A model generated the notes under the pieces. That model had not been told where the DNA came from. It did not search any database and worked only from the letters and a program-made list of their open reading frames with translations. Positions 33,345-43,525 of a stretch of 64,000 bases of DNA are shown here, piece by piece (positions within the stretch are counted from its first letter, which is position 1; the number at the start of each line of letters is the position of its first letter). A program made the translations under genes and the position numbers. The DNA is taken from contig NZ_SNWW01000012.1 in the NCBI RefSeq assembly GCF_004362015.1, forward strand, positions 1 through 64,000. Direction: 5' to 3'. This DNA comes from Flavobacterium chryseum. Its GTDB lineage: Bacteria; Bacteroidota; Bacteroidia; Flavobacteriales; Flavobacteriaceae.

Positions 33345-35609
33345 TTAAGCTTTTCCGGCAGCAATTAAATTTAATGCTGAACCTGCAACGAACCAACCAA
33401 TTTGACCAGCGTTATAAGTATGATTTGCCAAGATAATATCTTTAGAACCATCTGCGTGAACGAACTCTAATGTTAATGGTTTTCCTGGAGTGAACTCAGT
33501 TAAATCTGTAAAGTTAATTGTATCGTTTTCCTGGATTTTATCGTAATCAGCTTCGTTAGCGAAAGTTAATCCTAAAAGACCTTGTTTTTTAAGGTTTGTT
33601 TCGTGGATACGCGCAAAAGATTTTACTAAAACCGCTTTAACTCCTAAGAAACGCGGTTCCATTGCGGCATGCTCACGAGAAGAACCTTCACCATAATTGT
33701 GATCTCCCACAACAATAGATGGAACTCCGGCTGCTTTGTAAGCACGAGCTACAGCAGGAACTGCATCATAAGTTCCGGTTAATTGATTTTTAACAGAGTT
33801 TGTTTTTTGGTTGAATGCATTTACTGCACCAATCAACATATTGTTAGAAATGTTATCTAAATGTCCGCGGAAACGTAACCATGGTCCAGCCATAGAAATA
33901 TGGTCAGTAGTACATTTTCCGAATGCTTTGATTAACAATTTAGCACCGGTAATATTTTTACCATCCCAGGCATCAAACGGAGCTAATAATTGTAATCGCT
34001 CTGATGCAGGATCTACAGCAACCTGAACTCCTGAACCGTCTTCAGCCGGAGCCTGGAAACCTGGATCTTCGGCATCAAAACCTTTTGGAGGCAATTCGTC
34101 TCCTGTTGGAGCATCAAGTCTTACTTCTTCCCCATCTTCATTAATTAAAGTATCTGTTAATGGGTTGAATCCAAGATCTCCCGCAATAGCCATAGCGGTA
34201 ACCAATTCTGGCGAACCTACGAAAGCTAAAGTATTTGGATTACCATCTGCACGTTTTGAGAAGTTACGGTTGAAAGAGTGAACGATAGTGTTTCTTTCTT
34301 CTTTCTCTGCACCTTCTCTGTCCCACATACCAATACATGGTCCGCAGGCATTAGCAAAAACGGTAGCGCCAATTTTTTCGAAAGTATCAATAAATCCATC
34401 TCTTTCAATTGTATAACGCACTACTTCAGAACCTGGAGTAATGGTGAACTGAGATTTAGTTTTTAAGTTTTTAGCACTTACTTGTCTGGCTAAAGAAGCT
34501 GCACGAGCAATATCTTCGTAAGAAGAGTTTGTACATGAACCAATTAAACCAACCTGAATTTGTAATGGCCAGTTATTTTTGATCGCTTCTTCTTTCATTT
34601 TAGAAATTGGAGTCGCTAAATCCGGAGTAAAAGGTCCATTTAGGTGTGGCTCTAATTCTGATAAATTGATTTCGATCACCTGATCAAAATATTGTTCCGG
34701 GTTAGCATAAACTTCCGGGTCTCCAGTTAAGTAAGAAGCTACTTTATCTGCAGCATCAGCAACATCGGCTCTGTTTGTAGAACGCAGGTAACGACTCATA
34801 GAATCATCATAACCAAAAGTTGAAGTTGTTGCTCCAATTTCAGCTCCCATGTTACAAATAGTACCTTTTCCTGTACAAGACATAGAAGTTGCACCTTCAC
34901 CAAAATATTCAACAATTGCTCCAGTACCACCTTTTACAGTAAGAATACCGGCAACTTTAAGAATAACATCTTTAGGAGCAGTCCATCCTGATAATTTACC
35001 AGTTAGTTTAACTCCAATTAATTTAGGAAATTTAAGTTCCCAAGCCATACCAGACATAACGTCTACAGCATCAGCTCCACCAACACCAATTGCTACCATT
35101 CCTAAACCACCTGCATTTACAGTGTGAGAATCGGTACCAATCATCATTCCGCCGGGGAAAGCATAATTTTCAAGTACTACCTGATGAATAATTCCGGCGC
35201 CTGGTTTCCAGAAACCAATTCCGTATTTATTTGAAACTGACGATAAAAAATCGAAAACTTCGTTACTTTGTGTTTTTGCCCTGGCCAAATCGGTTACAGC
35301 ATCTACTTTTGCCTGAATCAAGTGATCGCAGTGAACCGTTGTAGGAACTGCTACTTTTGATTTACCAGCGTGCATAAATTGTAATAATGCCATTTGAGCT
35401 GTTGCATCCTGACATGCAACACGATCCGGTGCAAAATCAACATAATCAACTCCTCTTCCAAACGCCTTTGTCGGATCTCCATCCCAAAGGTGATTGTACA
35501 AAATTTTCTCCGTTAAAGTAAGTGGACGACCAACAATCTCGCGTGCTTTATCAACACGATCCGGCATGTTCTCATACACTTTTTTAATCATTTCAATATC
35601 AAAAGCCAT
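33345..35609 (-). CDS. acnA: Aconitate hydratase, AcnA / mitochondrial type
   Basis: The 754-residue enzyme interconverts citrate and isocitrate in the TCA cycle. It carries the [4Fe-4S] cysteines in IGSCTNSSYED and NACGPCIGMW, the substrate-binding HCDHLIQ and TDSHTVNAGGLG segments, and the swivel-domain motif GDHNYGEGSSREHAAMEPRFLG. Its length fits the mitochondrial-type group. It lies directly downstream of acnB with a terminator between them, so each is probably expressed on its own. Confidence 0.96.
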   Translation of the reverse strand: MAFDIEMIKKVYENMPDRVDKAREIVGRPLTLTEKILYNHLWDGDPTKAFGRGVDYVDFAPDRVACQDATAQMALLQFMHAGKSKVAVPTTVHCDHLIQAKVDAVTDLARAKTQSNEVFDFLSSVSNKYGIGFWKPGAGIIHQVVLENYAFPGGMMIGTDSHTVNAGGLGMVAIGVGGADAVDVMSGMAWELKFPKLIGVKLTGKLSGWTAPKDVILKVAGILTVKGGTGAIVEYFGEGATSMSCTGKGTICNMGAEIGATTSTFGYDDSMSRYLRSTNRADVADAADKVASYLTGDPEVYANPEQYFDQVIEINLSELEPHLNGPFTPDLATPISKMKEEAIKNNWPLQIQVGLIGSCTNSSYEDIARAASLARQVSAKNLKTKSQFTITPGSEVVRYTIERDGFIDTFEKIGATVFANACGPCIGMWDREGAEKEERNTIVHSFNRNFSKRADGNPNTLAFVGSPELVTAMAIAGDLGFNPLTDTLINEDGEEVRLDAPTGDELPPKGFDAEDPGFQAPAEDGSGVQVAVDPASERLQLLAPFDAWDGKNITGAKLLIKAFGKCTTDHISMAGPWLRFRGHLDNISNNMLIGAVNAFNQKTNSVKNQLTGTYDAVPAVARAYKAAGVPSIVVGDHNYGEGSSREHAAMEPRFLGVKAVLVKSFARIHETNLKKQGLLGLTFANEADYDKIQENDTINFTDLTEFTPGKPLTLEFVHADGSKDIILANHTYNAGQIGWFVAGSALNLIAAGKA

Positions 35610-35680
35610 AAGTATATAATTGTTTTTGTTTATTTTATTTTGAACATCACAAGGTACAAAAAATAGAGTAGCCAGAAAAG

Positions 35681-35711
35681 AAAAAGCCCGAGTTTATGAC
35701 TCGGGCTTTTT
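35681..35711 (-). terminator. Terminator of acnB
   Basis: A perfect 13-bp stem (AAAAAGCCCGAGT / ACTCGGGCTTTTT) with a five-base loop lies 32 bases past the acnB stop. Confidence 0.9.
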
Positions 35712-35742
35712 ATATATAATGATTATAACTAATCGTATATTA

Positions 35743-38514
35743 TTACATTACTAACTGTTTACTAGAAGGTGCAAACTTAGTCAGACTAATGCCTTCTACT
35801 GCAGCTATATATTCATTCATTGTAGGAGTTCTGCCTAGAATTGTAGATAATACAACAACTGGTGTAGAAGAAAGAAGTGATTCTCCTTTTTTACCTTCCG
35901 TATCTTCTACAACTCTTCCTTGGAAAAGACGCGTAGAAGTTGCCATTACAGTATCTCCTTTTGCTGCTTTTTCCTGATTCCCCATACAAAGGTTACATCC
36001 AGGACGCTCTAAGTACAACATGTTTTCGTATTCTGTACGTGCCGCACCTTTAGGAGCATTATCGTCAAATTCGAAACCAGAATATCTTTGTAAAACTTCC
36101 CAATCACCTTCAGCTTTAAGTTCATCTACAATGTTGTAAGTTGGTGGCGCTACTACAAGAGGGGCTTTAAACTCAACTTTACCATGTAAATCTTCTATAT
36201 TTTTTAGCATTTGAGCCAAAATTTTCATATCGCCTTTGTGAACCATACAAGAACCAATAAATCCAAGATCTACTTTTTTCTCTCCTCCATAAAAAGATAA
36301 AGGCCTGATGGTATCGTGAGTATATCGTTTAGAAACATCAACATTATTTACATCCGGATCAGCAATCATTGGCTCAACAATTTGTTCAAGATCAACAACA
36401 ACTTCAGCATAATACTTAGCGTTTGCATCTGGAGTTAATGCTGGTTTCTCAGCTGATTTAATCTCAGTAATTCTCTTATCTGCTTTATTGATCAATCCCT
36501 GAAGAACTTGTTTGTGATTGTCCATACCTTTGTCGATCATGATCTGGATTCTGCCTTTTGCAATCTCCAATGAATCAATCAAGGTATCATCTTCAGAAAT
36601 ACAGATAGAAGCTTTTGCTTTCATTTCTGCAGTCCAATCCGTAAAAGTAAATGCCTGATCAGCAGTAAGAGTTCCAAGATGAACTTCAATAATTCTTCCT
36701 TGGAATACGTTTTCACCACCAAACTTTTTAAGCATTTGAGATTGTGTTGCATGAACCACATCACGGAAGTCCATATAACCTTTCATCTCTCCAATAAATG
36801 TTACTTTTACTGATTCTGGAATTGGCATTGAAGCTTCACCGGTAGCAAGTGCAAGAGCAACTGTTCCTGAGTCAGCACCAAAAGCAACACCTTTTGACAT
36901 TCTTGTATGAGAGTCACCACCAATAATGATAGCCCACTCGTCTATTGTAATATCGTTTAGAACTTTGTGAATTACATCTGTCATTGAATGATAAATGGCT
37001 TTCGGATCACGAGCTGTGATCAATCCGAAGTCATTCATAAATTTCATCAATTTTGGAATATTTGCCTGAGCTTTTTTATCCCATACCGATGCTGTGTGAC
37101 AACCTGACTGGTAAGCACCATCAACGATTGGAGAAATTACTGTAGCTGCCATAGATTCTAGTTCCTGAGCAGTCATAAGACCAGTCGTATCTTGCGAACC
37201 TACTATATTAACTTCTACACGAACATCAGATCCTGCGTGTAAAACTTTACCCGGAGTTATCCCAACAGCGTTTCTGTTGAAGATTTTTTCTACTGCTGTA
37301 AGACCTTGCCCTTCAATAGAAATTTCTTTTGATGGAGCAAATACAAGAGGAGCTTCAATATCCAGAATTTTCGCTGCTAATGTCTGAAGCTTTTTACCAA
37401 ATACAATTGCATATGATCCACCAGCTTTTATAAATTCCATTTTCTGAGGCGTGAATGCCTTAGAGATATCAATTAATTCTTTATCTCCGTTATACAGCTT
37501 CTTAGTTTTTGTGTTTATTGTAAGCACAGTACCAGTTGCTACAGAGTAAGCTTCTTCTAAGATAGGCTCATTATTCTCATTTCTAAGAACATTCCCATCT
37601 GCATCTAGCTTTTTTACCCAGTTTTTAAGATCTAAACCAATACCACCAGTAACATCAACAGTTGTTAGGAAAATTGGAGAAATACCGTTTGTTCCCGCAA
37701 CAATTGGTGCAATATTAATAAATGGAACATATGGACTTGCTTGTTTTCCTGTCCAAAGAGCCACGTTATTCACACCTGACATTCTAGAAGAACCTACACC
37801 CATTGTACCTTTTTCTGCAATTAACATCACACTTGCATCTGGATATTGTGCCTGCAGCATCTTGATTTCGTCTTGTGCTTCAGGAGTAATCATGCATTTA
37901 CCATGAAGTTCACGGTCAGAACGTGAGTGCGCCTGATTACCCGGAGATAACAAGTCAGTCGAAATATCCCCCTCACCAGCGATGTAAGTAACAACTTTAA
38001 TTTCTTCAACTACCTCTGGCAATGAAGTAAAAAATTCTGCCTTTGCATAACTTTCAAGAATCTCTCTGGCAATTACATTTTCATTTTTAAAAGCTTCTTT
38101 TAGGCGATCTGTGTCTGCCTCATAAAGATAAACTTGTGTCTTAAGAACATTTGCAGCTTCTTTGGCAATAACAAAATCTTCGCCAAGTGCTAAATCCAAA
38201 AGCACTTCAATAGAAGGCCCGCCTTTCATGTGTGATAGTAACTCAAAAGCAAAAGCAGGTGTAATTTCTTTTACTGCATATTCTCCAAGAATGATTTCTT
38301 TTAAAAATTTAGCTTTAAGACCTGCAGCACTCGTAGTTCCCGGTACAACATTATAAATAAAGAATTTAAGAGAATCTTCTCTGTATTCGTTATTTACATC
38401 TTTAATTTGTTCAATGATATCGCTTAGTAATTCAGCACCATCAATTGGTTTTGGATGAAGTCCCTGTTCTTTACGATCTGCAATCTCTTGAATGTAATCC
38501 TGATAAATATTCAT
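35743..38514 (-). CDS. acnB: Aconitate hydratase B (AcnB)
   Basis: The 923-residue protein has the AcnB order: N-terminal HEAT-like domain (1-160), swivel domain (about 165-370), then the catalytic domains. Cluster cysteines are seen in GFIGSCMVHKGDM and RPGCNLCMGNQ; GGDSHTRMSKGVAFGADSG and YQSGCHTASVWDKK are further hallmarks. It is longer than E. coli AcnB (865) owing to insertions in the middle. AcnB is the main TCA-cycle aconitase in many bacteria and may also dehydrate 2-methylcitrate derivatives. Confidence 0.96.
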   Translation of the reverse strand: MNIYQDYIQEIADRKEQGLHPKPIDGAELLSDIIEQIKDVNNEYREDSLKFFIYNVVPGTTSAAGLKAKFLKEIILGEYAVKEITPAFAFELLSHMKGGPSIEVLLDLALGEDFVIAKEAANVLKTQVYLYEADTDRLKEAFKNENVIAREILESYAKAEFFTSLPEVVEEIKVVTYIAGEGDISTDLLSPGNQAHSRSDRELHGKCMITPEAQDEIKMLQAQYPDASVMLIAEKGTMGVGSSRMSGVNNVALWTGKQASPYVPFINIAPIVAGTNGISPIFLTTVDVTGGIGLDLKNWVKKLDADGNVLRNENNEPILEEAYSVATGTVLTINTKTKKLYNGDKELIDISKAFTPQKMEFIKAGGSYAIVFGKKLQTLAAKILDIEAPLVFAPSKEISIEGQGLTAVEKIFNRNAVGITPGKVLHAGSDVRVEVNIVGSQDTTGLMTAQELESMAATVISPIVDGAYQSGCHTASVWDKKAQANIPKLMKFMNDFGLITARDPKAIYHSMTDVIHKVLNDITIDEWAIIIGGDSHTRMSKGVAFGADSGTVALALATGEASMPIPESVKVTFIGEMKGYMDFRDVVHATQSQMLKKFGGENVFQGRIIEVHLGTLTADQAFTFTDWTAEMKAKASICISEDDTLIDSLEIAKGRIQIMIDKGMDNHKQVLQGLINKADKRITEIKSAEKPALTPDANAKYYAEVVVDLEQIVEPMIADPDVNNVDVSKRYTHDTIRPLSFYGGEKKVDLGFIGSCMVHKGDMKILAQMLKNIEDLHGKVEFKAPLVVAPPTYNIVDELKAEGDWEVLQRYSGFEFDDNAPKGAARTEYENMLYLERPGCNLCMGNQEKAAKGDTVMATSTRLFQGRVVEDTEGKKGESLLSSTPVVVLSTILGRTPTMNEYIAAVEGISLTKFAPSSKQLVM

Positions 38515-38553
38515 AGTAAAGGTATTTTGTAGGTATTTTTATTTTTTTGTTCG

Positions 38554-38561
38554 CAAATTTA
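38554..38561 (-). promoter_or_regulatory. -7 promoter element of acnB
   Basis: On the minus strand TAAATTTG matches TAnnTTTG 39 bases before the ATG. No good -33 TTG is visible. Confidence 0.5.
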
Positions 38562-38897
38562 GTTATTAATGCTGAGAATTAAAAAAAATATAATAGAAGT
38601 CGCCTTTTCAAAAATTATTATTGTTAAAAAACGATTTTCACTGCTTGTTTTTATCAAAATGTCAATATTGTATTAAAAAAATGAATTTTTAACATTTTAA
38701 AATCTTTTCTTTAACAAAGTCGAAATTTGCTCTCAAAAACAAACCTTATTTTAACGCTATTTTGAGTAAAGAATCTTTCTAAATTAGAATTTACATCGTT
38801 ATAGTTAGCATAAAACATCGTTTTTTAATGATTCTCAAAATAGAATTTTAGAAAGCTTTATTAAAGATAAGTTTACAACGTCAATATCGATTTAAAC
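38562..38897. other. Gap with a long-spaced inverted repeat
   Basis: No gene is seen. CTATTTTGAG (38757-38766) and CTCAAAATAG (38834-38843) are exact reverse complements 67 bases apart, and CTTTCTAAA-like words recur around them. It may be a decayed palindromic element of the kind common in this window. Confidence 0.4.
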
Positions 38898-38930
38898 AAG
38901 AAAGCCTAACAATAAATGTTAGGCTTTCTT
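38898..38930 (-). terminator. Terminator of the moxR gene
   Basis: AAGAAAGCCTAACA and TGTTAGGCTTTCTT form a perfect 14-bp stem with a five-base loop, 18 bases past the stop. Confidence 0.88.
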
Positions 38931-38948
38931 TTCAATATTTTAATAAAC

Positions 38949-39902
38949 TTACAACAACTTCTGAATAATAATTTCTTCCGTTATTCCTTCAGCATCTGCT
39001 TTATAATTTTTAATAATTCTGTGACGTAAAATTCCGGTTGCAACTGCTTTTACATCTTCAATATCCGGAGAGAATTTCCCTTTGAAAGCGGCATGAGCTT
39101 TTGCAGCTAAAATTAAGTTTTGCGAAGCTCTTGGCCCTGCTCCCCAATCTAAATAATTTTTTACAAAATCATTAGACAAACTATTGTCCGGACGTGTTTT
39201 GCTAACCAAGGTTACAGCATATTCAATAACATTGTCTGCTACAGGAATTCTGCGGATTAAATGTTGGAAATCGATTATTTCTTGTGCAGAAAATAAAGGA
39301 TTTATTGTTGTTTTAGCATCAGATGTAGTACGTTTTACAACTAGCACTTCTTCTTCAAAGCTTGGATATTCTAATTTTATAGCGAACATGAAACGGTCTA
39401 ACTGTGCTTCCGGTAAAGGATAAGTTCCTTCCTGCTCGATAGGATTTTGAGTAGCCAGAACGAAATAAGGTAAATCTAATTTATGATTTTCTCCGGCAAT
39501 TGTTACGGAACGTTCCTGCATGGCTTCAAGCAGAGCTGCTTGCGTTTTAGGTGGCGTTCTGTTAATCTCATCCGCCAAAATAATATTAGAGAAAACCGGT
39601 CCTTTTATAAATTTAAATTTTCTGTTTTCATCTAAAATCTCACTTCCTAAAATATCAGAAGGCATTAAATCCGGCGTAAACTGTATTCTTTTAAAATCCA
39701 ATCCCAACGCCTGAGATAATGTATTTATTAATAATGTTTTTGCTAATCCTGGTACACCAATTAAAAGGGCATGTCCGCCAGAAAATATGCAAATCAATAT
39801 TTGATCTACAACATCATCCTGGCCTACAATGATTTTTGCTATTTCGGCTTTTAATTCGTTACGTTTTTGAACTAAGTTATGAATCGCTGCTACGTCAGAC
39901 AT
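38949..39902 (-). CDS. MoxR-family AAA+ ATPase
   Basis: The 317-residue ATPase shows Walker A LIGVPGLAKT, Walker B NIILADEINRTPPKTQAALLEAM, sensor 1 VLATQNPIEQEGTYPLPEAQLDRFMF and the C-terminal lid SKTRPD...GAGPRASQNLILAAKA. MoxR ATPases act with von Willebrand A-domain proteins as chaperones for metalloenzymes or envelope complexes. The usual partners (DUF58, Bat genes) are not next to it; its downstream neighbour is acnB, upstream the SurA-like gene. Terminators bound it on both sides. Confidence 0.94.
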   Translation of the reverse strand: MSDVAAIHNLVQKRNELKAEIAKIIVGQDDVVDQILICIFSGGHALLIGVPGLAKTLLINTLSQALGLDFKRIQFTPDLMPSDILGSEILDENRKFKFIKGPVFSNIILADEINRTPPKTQAALLEAMQERSVTIAGENHKLDLPYFVLATQNPIEQEGTYPLPEAQLDRFMFAIKLEYPSFEEEVLVVKRTTSDAKTTINPLFSAQEIIDFQHLIRRIPVADNVIEYAVTLVSKTRPDNSLSNDFVKNYLDWGAGPRASQNLILAAKAHAAFKGKFSPDIEDVKAVATGILRHRIIKNYKADAEGITEEIIIQKLL

Positions 39903-39923
39903 TTATGAATGTATTTAAAATTA

Positions 39924-39963
39924 AAAAGAGTTAGTTCTATGAAATCATAAAACTAACTCTTTT
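39924..39963 (-). terminator. Terminator of the peptidylprolyl isomerase gene
   Basis: AAAAGAGTTAGTT and AACTAACTCTTTT form a perfect 13-bp stem with a 14-base loop and a T-run on the minus strand. Confidence 0.85.
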
Positions 39964-39978
39964 ATTTATTTAATAAAA

Positions 39979-41409
39979 TTATTTTTTCAACCAATTGTTT
40001 GTAAACTTACAATCTCTGTATTCTCCAATAACTTTAATATAAGTATCTTTAATTTTATCATCAAACCATTTTGCAATTGCATTGATTTGTTTTTCTTTTA
40101 ATGCTAATTCTTTAATTTTAGTATAATCTTGAGCATAATCTGCTGTATGCTCGTTAATTCTATTAGTAACGGTAATCAATTTATATGTTTTTTTACCTTT
40201 ATCATCTGTATTTAAAAGTGGCTGAGAAACTTCAGTATCTTTCAAATTAGAAACCTGGCTATACAAAGTAGGATCCATTTTTGTGAGTTCAAAACGAGTA
40301 TCTTGTGTATTAGGATTTACTAAAGTTCCACCGTTTGTTCTTGTTTCTTTTTCATCAGATTCTGTTCTGGCTGCTTCAGCAAATGTAATTTCTTTGTTTA
40401 CTATCTTATTTCTAATATTAGTAATTCTTTCTTTAGCATCTTTTAAAGCTGTTTCAGAAACAGTTGGAGCTATCAAAATATGACGCAATTCTACTTCTTG
40501 TCCTTTTATTTTATCAATCATAATAATATGATATCCAAAATTAGTTTCAAATGGCTCAGAAATTTCACCTTCACCTAAACTAAAAGCAACATCTTTAAAT
40601 TCTTTAACAAAAGGTGTTTTTCTGGTCATTTTATAATAACCTCCACTATGTGCAGATCCCGGATCCTGAGAATACAAAACTGCTTTTGTTGCAAAACTTG
40701 ATCCTTCTAAAACGTCTTTTCTAATAGCATTTAATCTATCTTTAACTTTTTGTTTGTCTTCTTCAGAAACTTTAGGCTCTACTACAATTTGCGCTACTTC
40801 CATTTCAGCTCCAAAAGTTGGCAATTCTTCTTTTGGTATTTTTTTAAAGAAATTACGAACTTCTTCGGGTGTAATTTCAACTGCATCAATAATCTTTTTT
40901 TGCATTTCTGAAGCTAATTTTTGCTCCTTTAATATATCTGCAAAATAAGTTTTAAATTCCTCTACAGAATTTTTCTTGTAATAAGCTACAACTTTATTAA
41001 TATCACCAACTTGTTGAATCATGTAATTCAAACGTTCATCCATCATAGATCTAACCTCTGCATCACTTACAATAATACTATCCTGAATCGCCTGATGCGC
41101 GTATAATTTATCTTCTAACAGTTTACCAAGCATTTGGCATCTGGTAATATCTTTTGTAGAACCTCCCTGACTTGTAATTTCTAAATATCCTTTATCAATG
41201 TCTGAATCTAAAACAATATAATCTCCAACATTAGCAATAATACCATCAATTTTTTGCTTTTGTCCTGAAGGAGTTTCAATTGGCTTTTCAGCAACAACAT
41301 CTGGTATAATTTCTTGTGCCGAAATAATTGAGTTGAAAAAAAATAAAAAACATATTGTTAACCCGAATCTGTAATCAATTGTTTTTAGCTGTAATTTTTT
41401 TAATAACAT
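39979..41409 (-). CDS. SurA/PpiC-type periplasmic peptidylprolyl isomerase
   Basis: The 476-residue protein has a signal peptide (hydrophobic FGLTICFLFFFNS, cleavage after ISAQ), a SurA-like N-terminal helical region (about 50-190; IDGIIANVGDYIVLDSDID), and two parvulin domains. The first (about 195-300) shows AEMEVAQIVVEP and GGYYKMTRKTPFVKEFKDVAFSLGEGEISEPFETNFGYHII; the second (about 305-420) shows VELRHILIAP and NGGTLVNPN. SurA chaperones nascent outer-membrane proteins. Confidence 0.93.
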   Translation of the reverse strand: MLLKKLQLKTIDYRFGLTICFLFFFNSIISAQEIIPDVVAEKPIETPSGQKQKIDGIIANVGDYIVLDSDIDKGYLEITSQGGSTKDITRCQMLGKLLEDKLYAHQAIQDSIIVSDAEVRSMMDERLNYMIQQVGDINKVVAYYKKNSVEEFKTYFADILKEQKLASEMQKKIIDAVEITPEEVRNFFKKIPKEELPTFGAEMEVAQIVVEPKVSEEDKQKVKDRLNAIRKDVLEGSSFATKAVLYSQDPGSAHSGGYYKMTRKTPFVKEFKDVAFSLGEGEISEPFETNFGYHIIMIDKIKGQEVELRHILIAPTVSETALKDAKERITNIRNKIVNKEITFAEAARTESDEKETRTNGGTLVNPNTQDTRFELTKMDPTLYSQVSNLKDTEVSQPLLNTDDKGKKTYKLITVTNRINEHTADYAQDYTKIKELALKEKQINAIAKWFDDKIKDTYIKVIGEYRDCKFTNNWLKK

Positions 41410-41929
41410 TATTTTAAATTTAATTTGAATGCCTTAGACCTTTGTTTAAGCTGTTGATCCTCTATTATGATTTTCAAAATCAATCTGAAAATATTCAATA
41501 TATAAGATCTTGTTTGTTTTAACTTATAACGAACAAAAATAACAATTCAATTACATAATACAACTATCAGCAATACTATTAACAAAAAATTATAGGATAC
41601 CTTTTTAGCAGTATTAGTAATAAGCTGTTTTTCAGGCAACAATTTCAGTTCTAATCAAAATTACACACACTTTTTCATAAGCTTAAAACTTTTCGTTGTT
41701 AAGTATTTTGACAATACAGAAGCAAGTATTCTTATATGAAATACAAAAAGTTTTCAACACTACAACGTTTTCGTAACATAAATATTTTCCTATAAATAAA
41801 AACATAGCAAATTTTACATACTTTCGATATGTAATTAGCAATTTATTGGTGTTAAAATTATGAATATATCATATTTATAACAACATTATTCAACAATTAC
41901 ACTTTACTAACCTAAACCAAATCTTTATT
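41410..41929. other. 520-base AT-rich gap upstream of the amylase gene
   Basis: No gene or RNA is seen. A 7-bp hairpin or operator-like inverted repeat TTACATA-CTTTCGA-TATGTAA lies at 41814-41834, 96 bases before the amylase start, and may be a regulator site. Confidence 0.4.
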
Positions 41930-43372
41930 ATGAAAAATTCTTATGCAAAAATGTATTGCATTTTGGCTACGACAACGCTACTGTTTTCATGTTCTCAAAA
42001 TGAAATGAGTGAAAATGATGTAAAATCTGAAAGCCAGCAATTTAAAATCATCAATGTAACACATCACGACGGAAAACCTTTTAGCACAGGAGAAACAAAA
42101 TCATCTCTTACCGGAAAATATGTAGACAATCCGGGAGGAGGTGTCATGATGCAAGCTTTTTATTGGGATGTTCCCGCCGGAGGAAATTGGTGGAACACTG
42201 TTACTACTAAACTAACCGACTGGTCGAACGCCGGAATTGGCTCTGTTTGGCTCCCACCCGTTTCTAAAGCACAAAATGGTCCCTTTTCGATGGGATATGA
42301 TCCTACTGATTATTTTGATTTTGGAGATTTTAACCAAAACGGAACTATTGAAACCAGATTTGGATCAAAAACTGAATTGGTAAGTTTAATAACAAAAGCA
42401 CATACTGAAAATATGAAAGTGTACGCTGATATTGTAATTAATCACAATAGTGGAGGACAATCAGAAGCAAATCCGTTTACCGGAACTAATACCTGGACTA
42501 ACTTTAATGGAGTTGCTTCGGGAAAATTCAAACGTACTTACACTAATTTTTACAAAAACAGTTTTGGTAATAATGATGAAGGTTCTTTTGGAGGATTTCC
42601 TGATTTATGTCATGCAGATCCTTATGTAAAAGACTGGTTGTGGCTACGAGCTGACGGAGTTGGTAAATATTATAAAAACACCATGAAATTTGATGGCTGG
42701 AGATTTGATTATGTAAAAGGTTTTGGTGCTTGGGTTGTCAATGCGTGGAATGCGAATGTTGGTGGATTTTCTGTTGGAGAATTGTGGGATTCGAATGTAA
42801 ACATATTAAATGACTGGGCAAATAACGCAAACAGTTCTGTATTTGATTTTGCATGTTATTATAAAATGAATGATGCTTTTGACGGAAATAATCTTGCAGT
42901 ATTAAATGATGATATGATGTGGAAAAGAAATCCGTACAAAGCGGTAACTTTTGTTACGAATCATGATACCGATGAAATTTCAAATAAATTATTGGCCTAT
43001 TCTTATATTTTAACTCACGAAGGATATCCAACGATTTTCTACAGAGATTACGAAGAATGGCTGGATAAAGCTAAATTGAACAATCTTATCTGGATTCACA
43101 ACAATAAAGCAACTGGTACAACATCAATCTTATATTCTGATAATGATGAATATGTGGCAAGAAGAAACGGATACAACGGAAATCCTGGATTAGTGGTTTA
43201 TATCAACAATTCGACTTCATGGCAGGAAAGATGGGTTGAAACCAATTGGGCCAATACTCAAATTAAAGATTTTACCGGAAATTCTACCTGGTACCCAACT
43301 ACACAGGCAGATAAATGGGTTAAAATTCAATGTCCGCCTAAAGGATATACTGTTTGGTCAATTAATCAATAA
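41930..43372 (+). CDS. Alpha-amylase lipoprotein, GH13 (subfamily 7-like)
   Basis: The 480-residue protein begins with a lipoprotein signal (lipobox LFSC, C21). The catalytic barrel carries the GH13 regions: VYADIVINH, GWRFDYVKGF with nucleophile D260, SVGELWD with acid/base E284, and FVTNHDTDE with D346. Long blocks (MMQAFYWDVPAGG, SMGYDPTDYFDFG, TIFYRDYEEWL, NLIWIHNN) match, from memory, the Thermococcales alpha-amylases of GH13_7 rather than typical SusA-like enzymes. It probably cleaves alpha-1,4-glucans at the cell surface. It has no sus genes around it and a private promoter region and terminator. Confidence 0.93.
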   Translation: MKNSYAKMYCILATTTLLFSCSQNEMSENDVKSESQQFKIINVTHHDGKPFSTGETKSSLTGKYVDNPGGGVMMQAFYWDVPAGGNWWNTVTTKLTDWSNAGIGSVWLPPVSKAQNGPFSMGYDPTDYFDFGDFNQNGTIETRFGSKTELVSLITKAHTENMKVYADIVINHNSGGQSEANPFTGTNTWTNFNGVASGKFKRTYTNFYKNSFGNNDEGSFGGFPDLCHADPYVKDWLWLRADGVGKYYKNTMKFDGWRFDYVKGFGAWVVNAWNANVGGFSVGELWDSNVNILNDWANNANSSVFDFACYYKMNDAFDGNNLAVLNDDMMWKRNPYKAVTFVTNHDTDEISNKLLAYSYILTHEGYPTIFYRDYEEWLDKAKLNNLIWIHNNKATGTTSILYSDNDEYVARRNGYNGNPGLVVYINNSTSWQERWVETNWANTQIKDFTGNSTWYPTTQADKWVKIQCPPKGYTVWSINQ

Positions 43373-43390
43373 TATATAAAATGATATTTT

Positions 43391-43415
43391 AAGGCTGTTC
43401 TTTTAGAACAGCCTT
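43391..43415 (+). terminator. Terminator of the amylase gene
   Basis: AAGGCTGTTC-TTTTA-GAACAGCCTT is a perfect 10-bp stem followed by ACTTTTTG. Confidence 0.85.
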
Positions 43416-43498
43416 ACTTTTTGTTTGAAACATTTCTTTTACACACTAAAGACTTCTAAATTAAGAAGTGAATATTTTTATTAAGCCGTAATTAATAG

Positions 43499-43506
43499 TA
43501 CTTTTG
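43499..43506 (+). promoter_or_regulatory. -7 promoter element of prfC
   Basis: TACTTTTG matches TAnnTTTG 19 bases before the ATG, implying a very short leader. Confidence 0.5.
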
Positions 43507-43525
43507 CAACCTATTTATACAAAAT

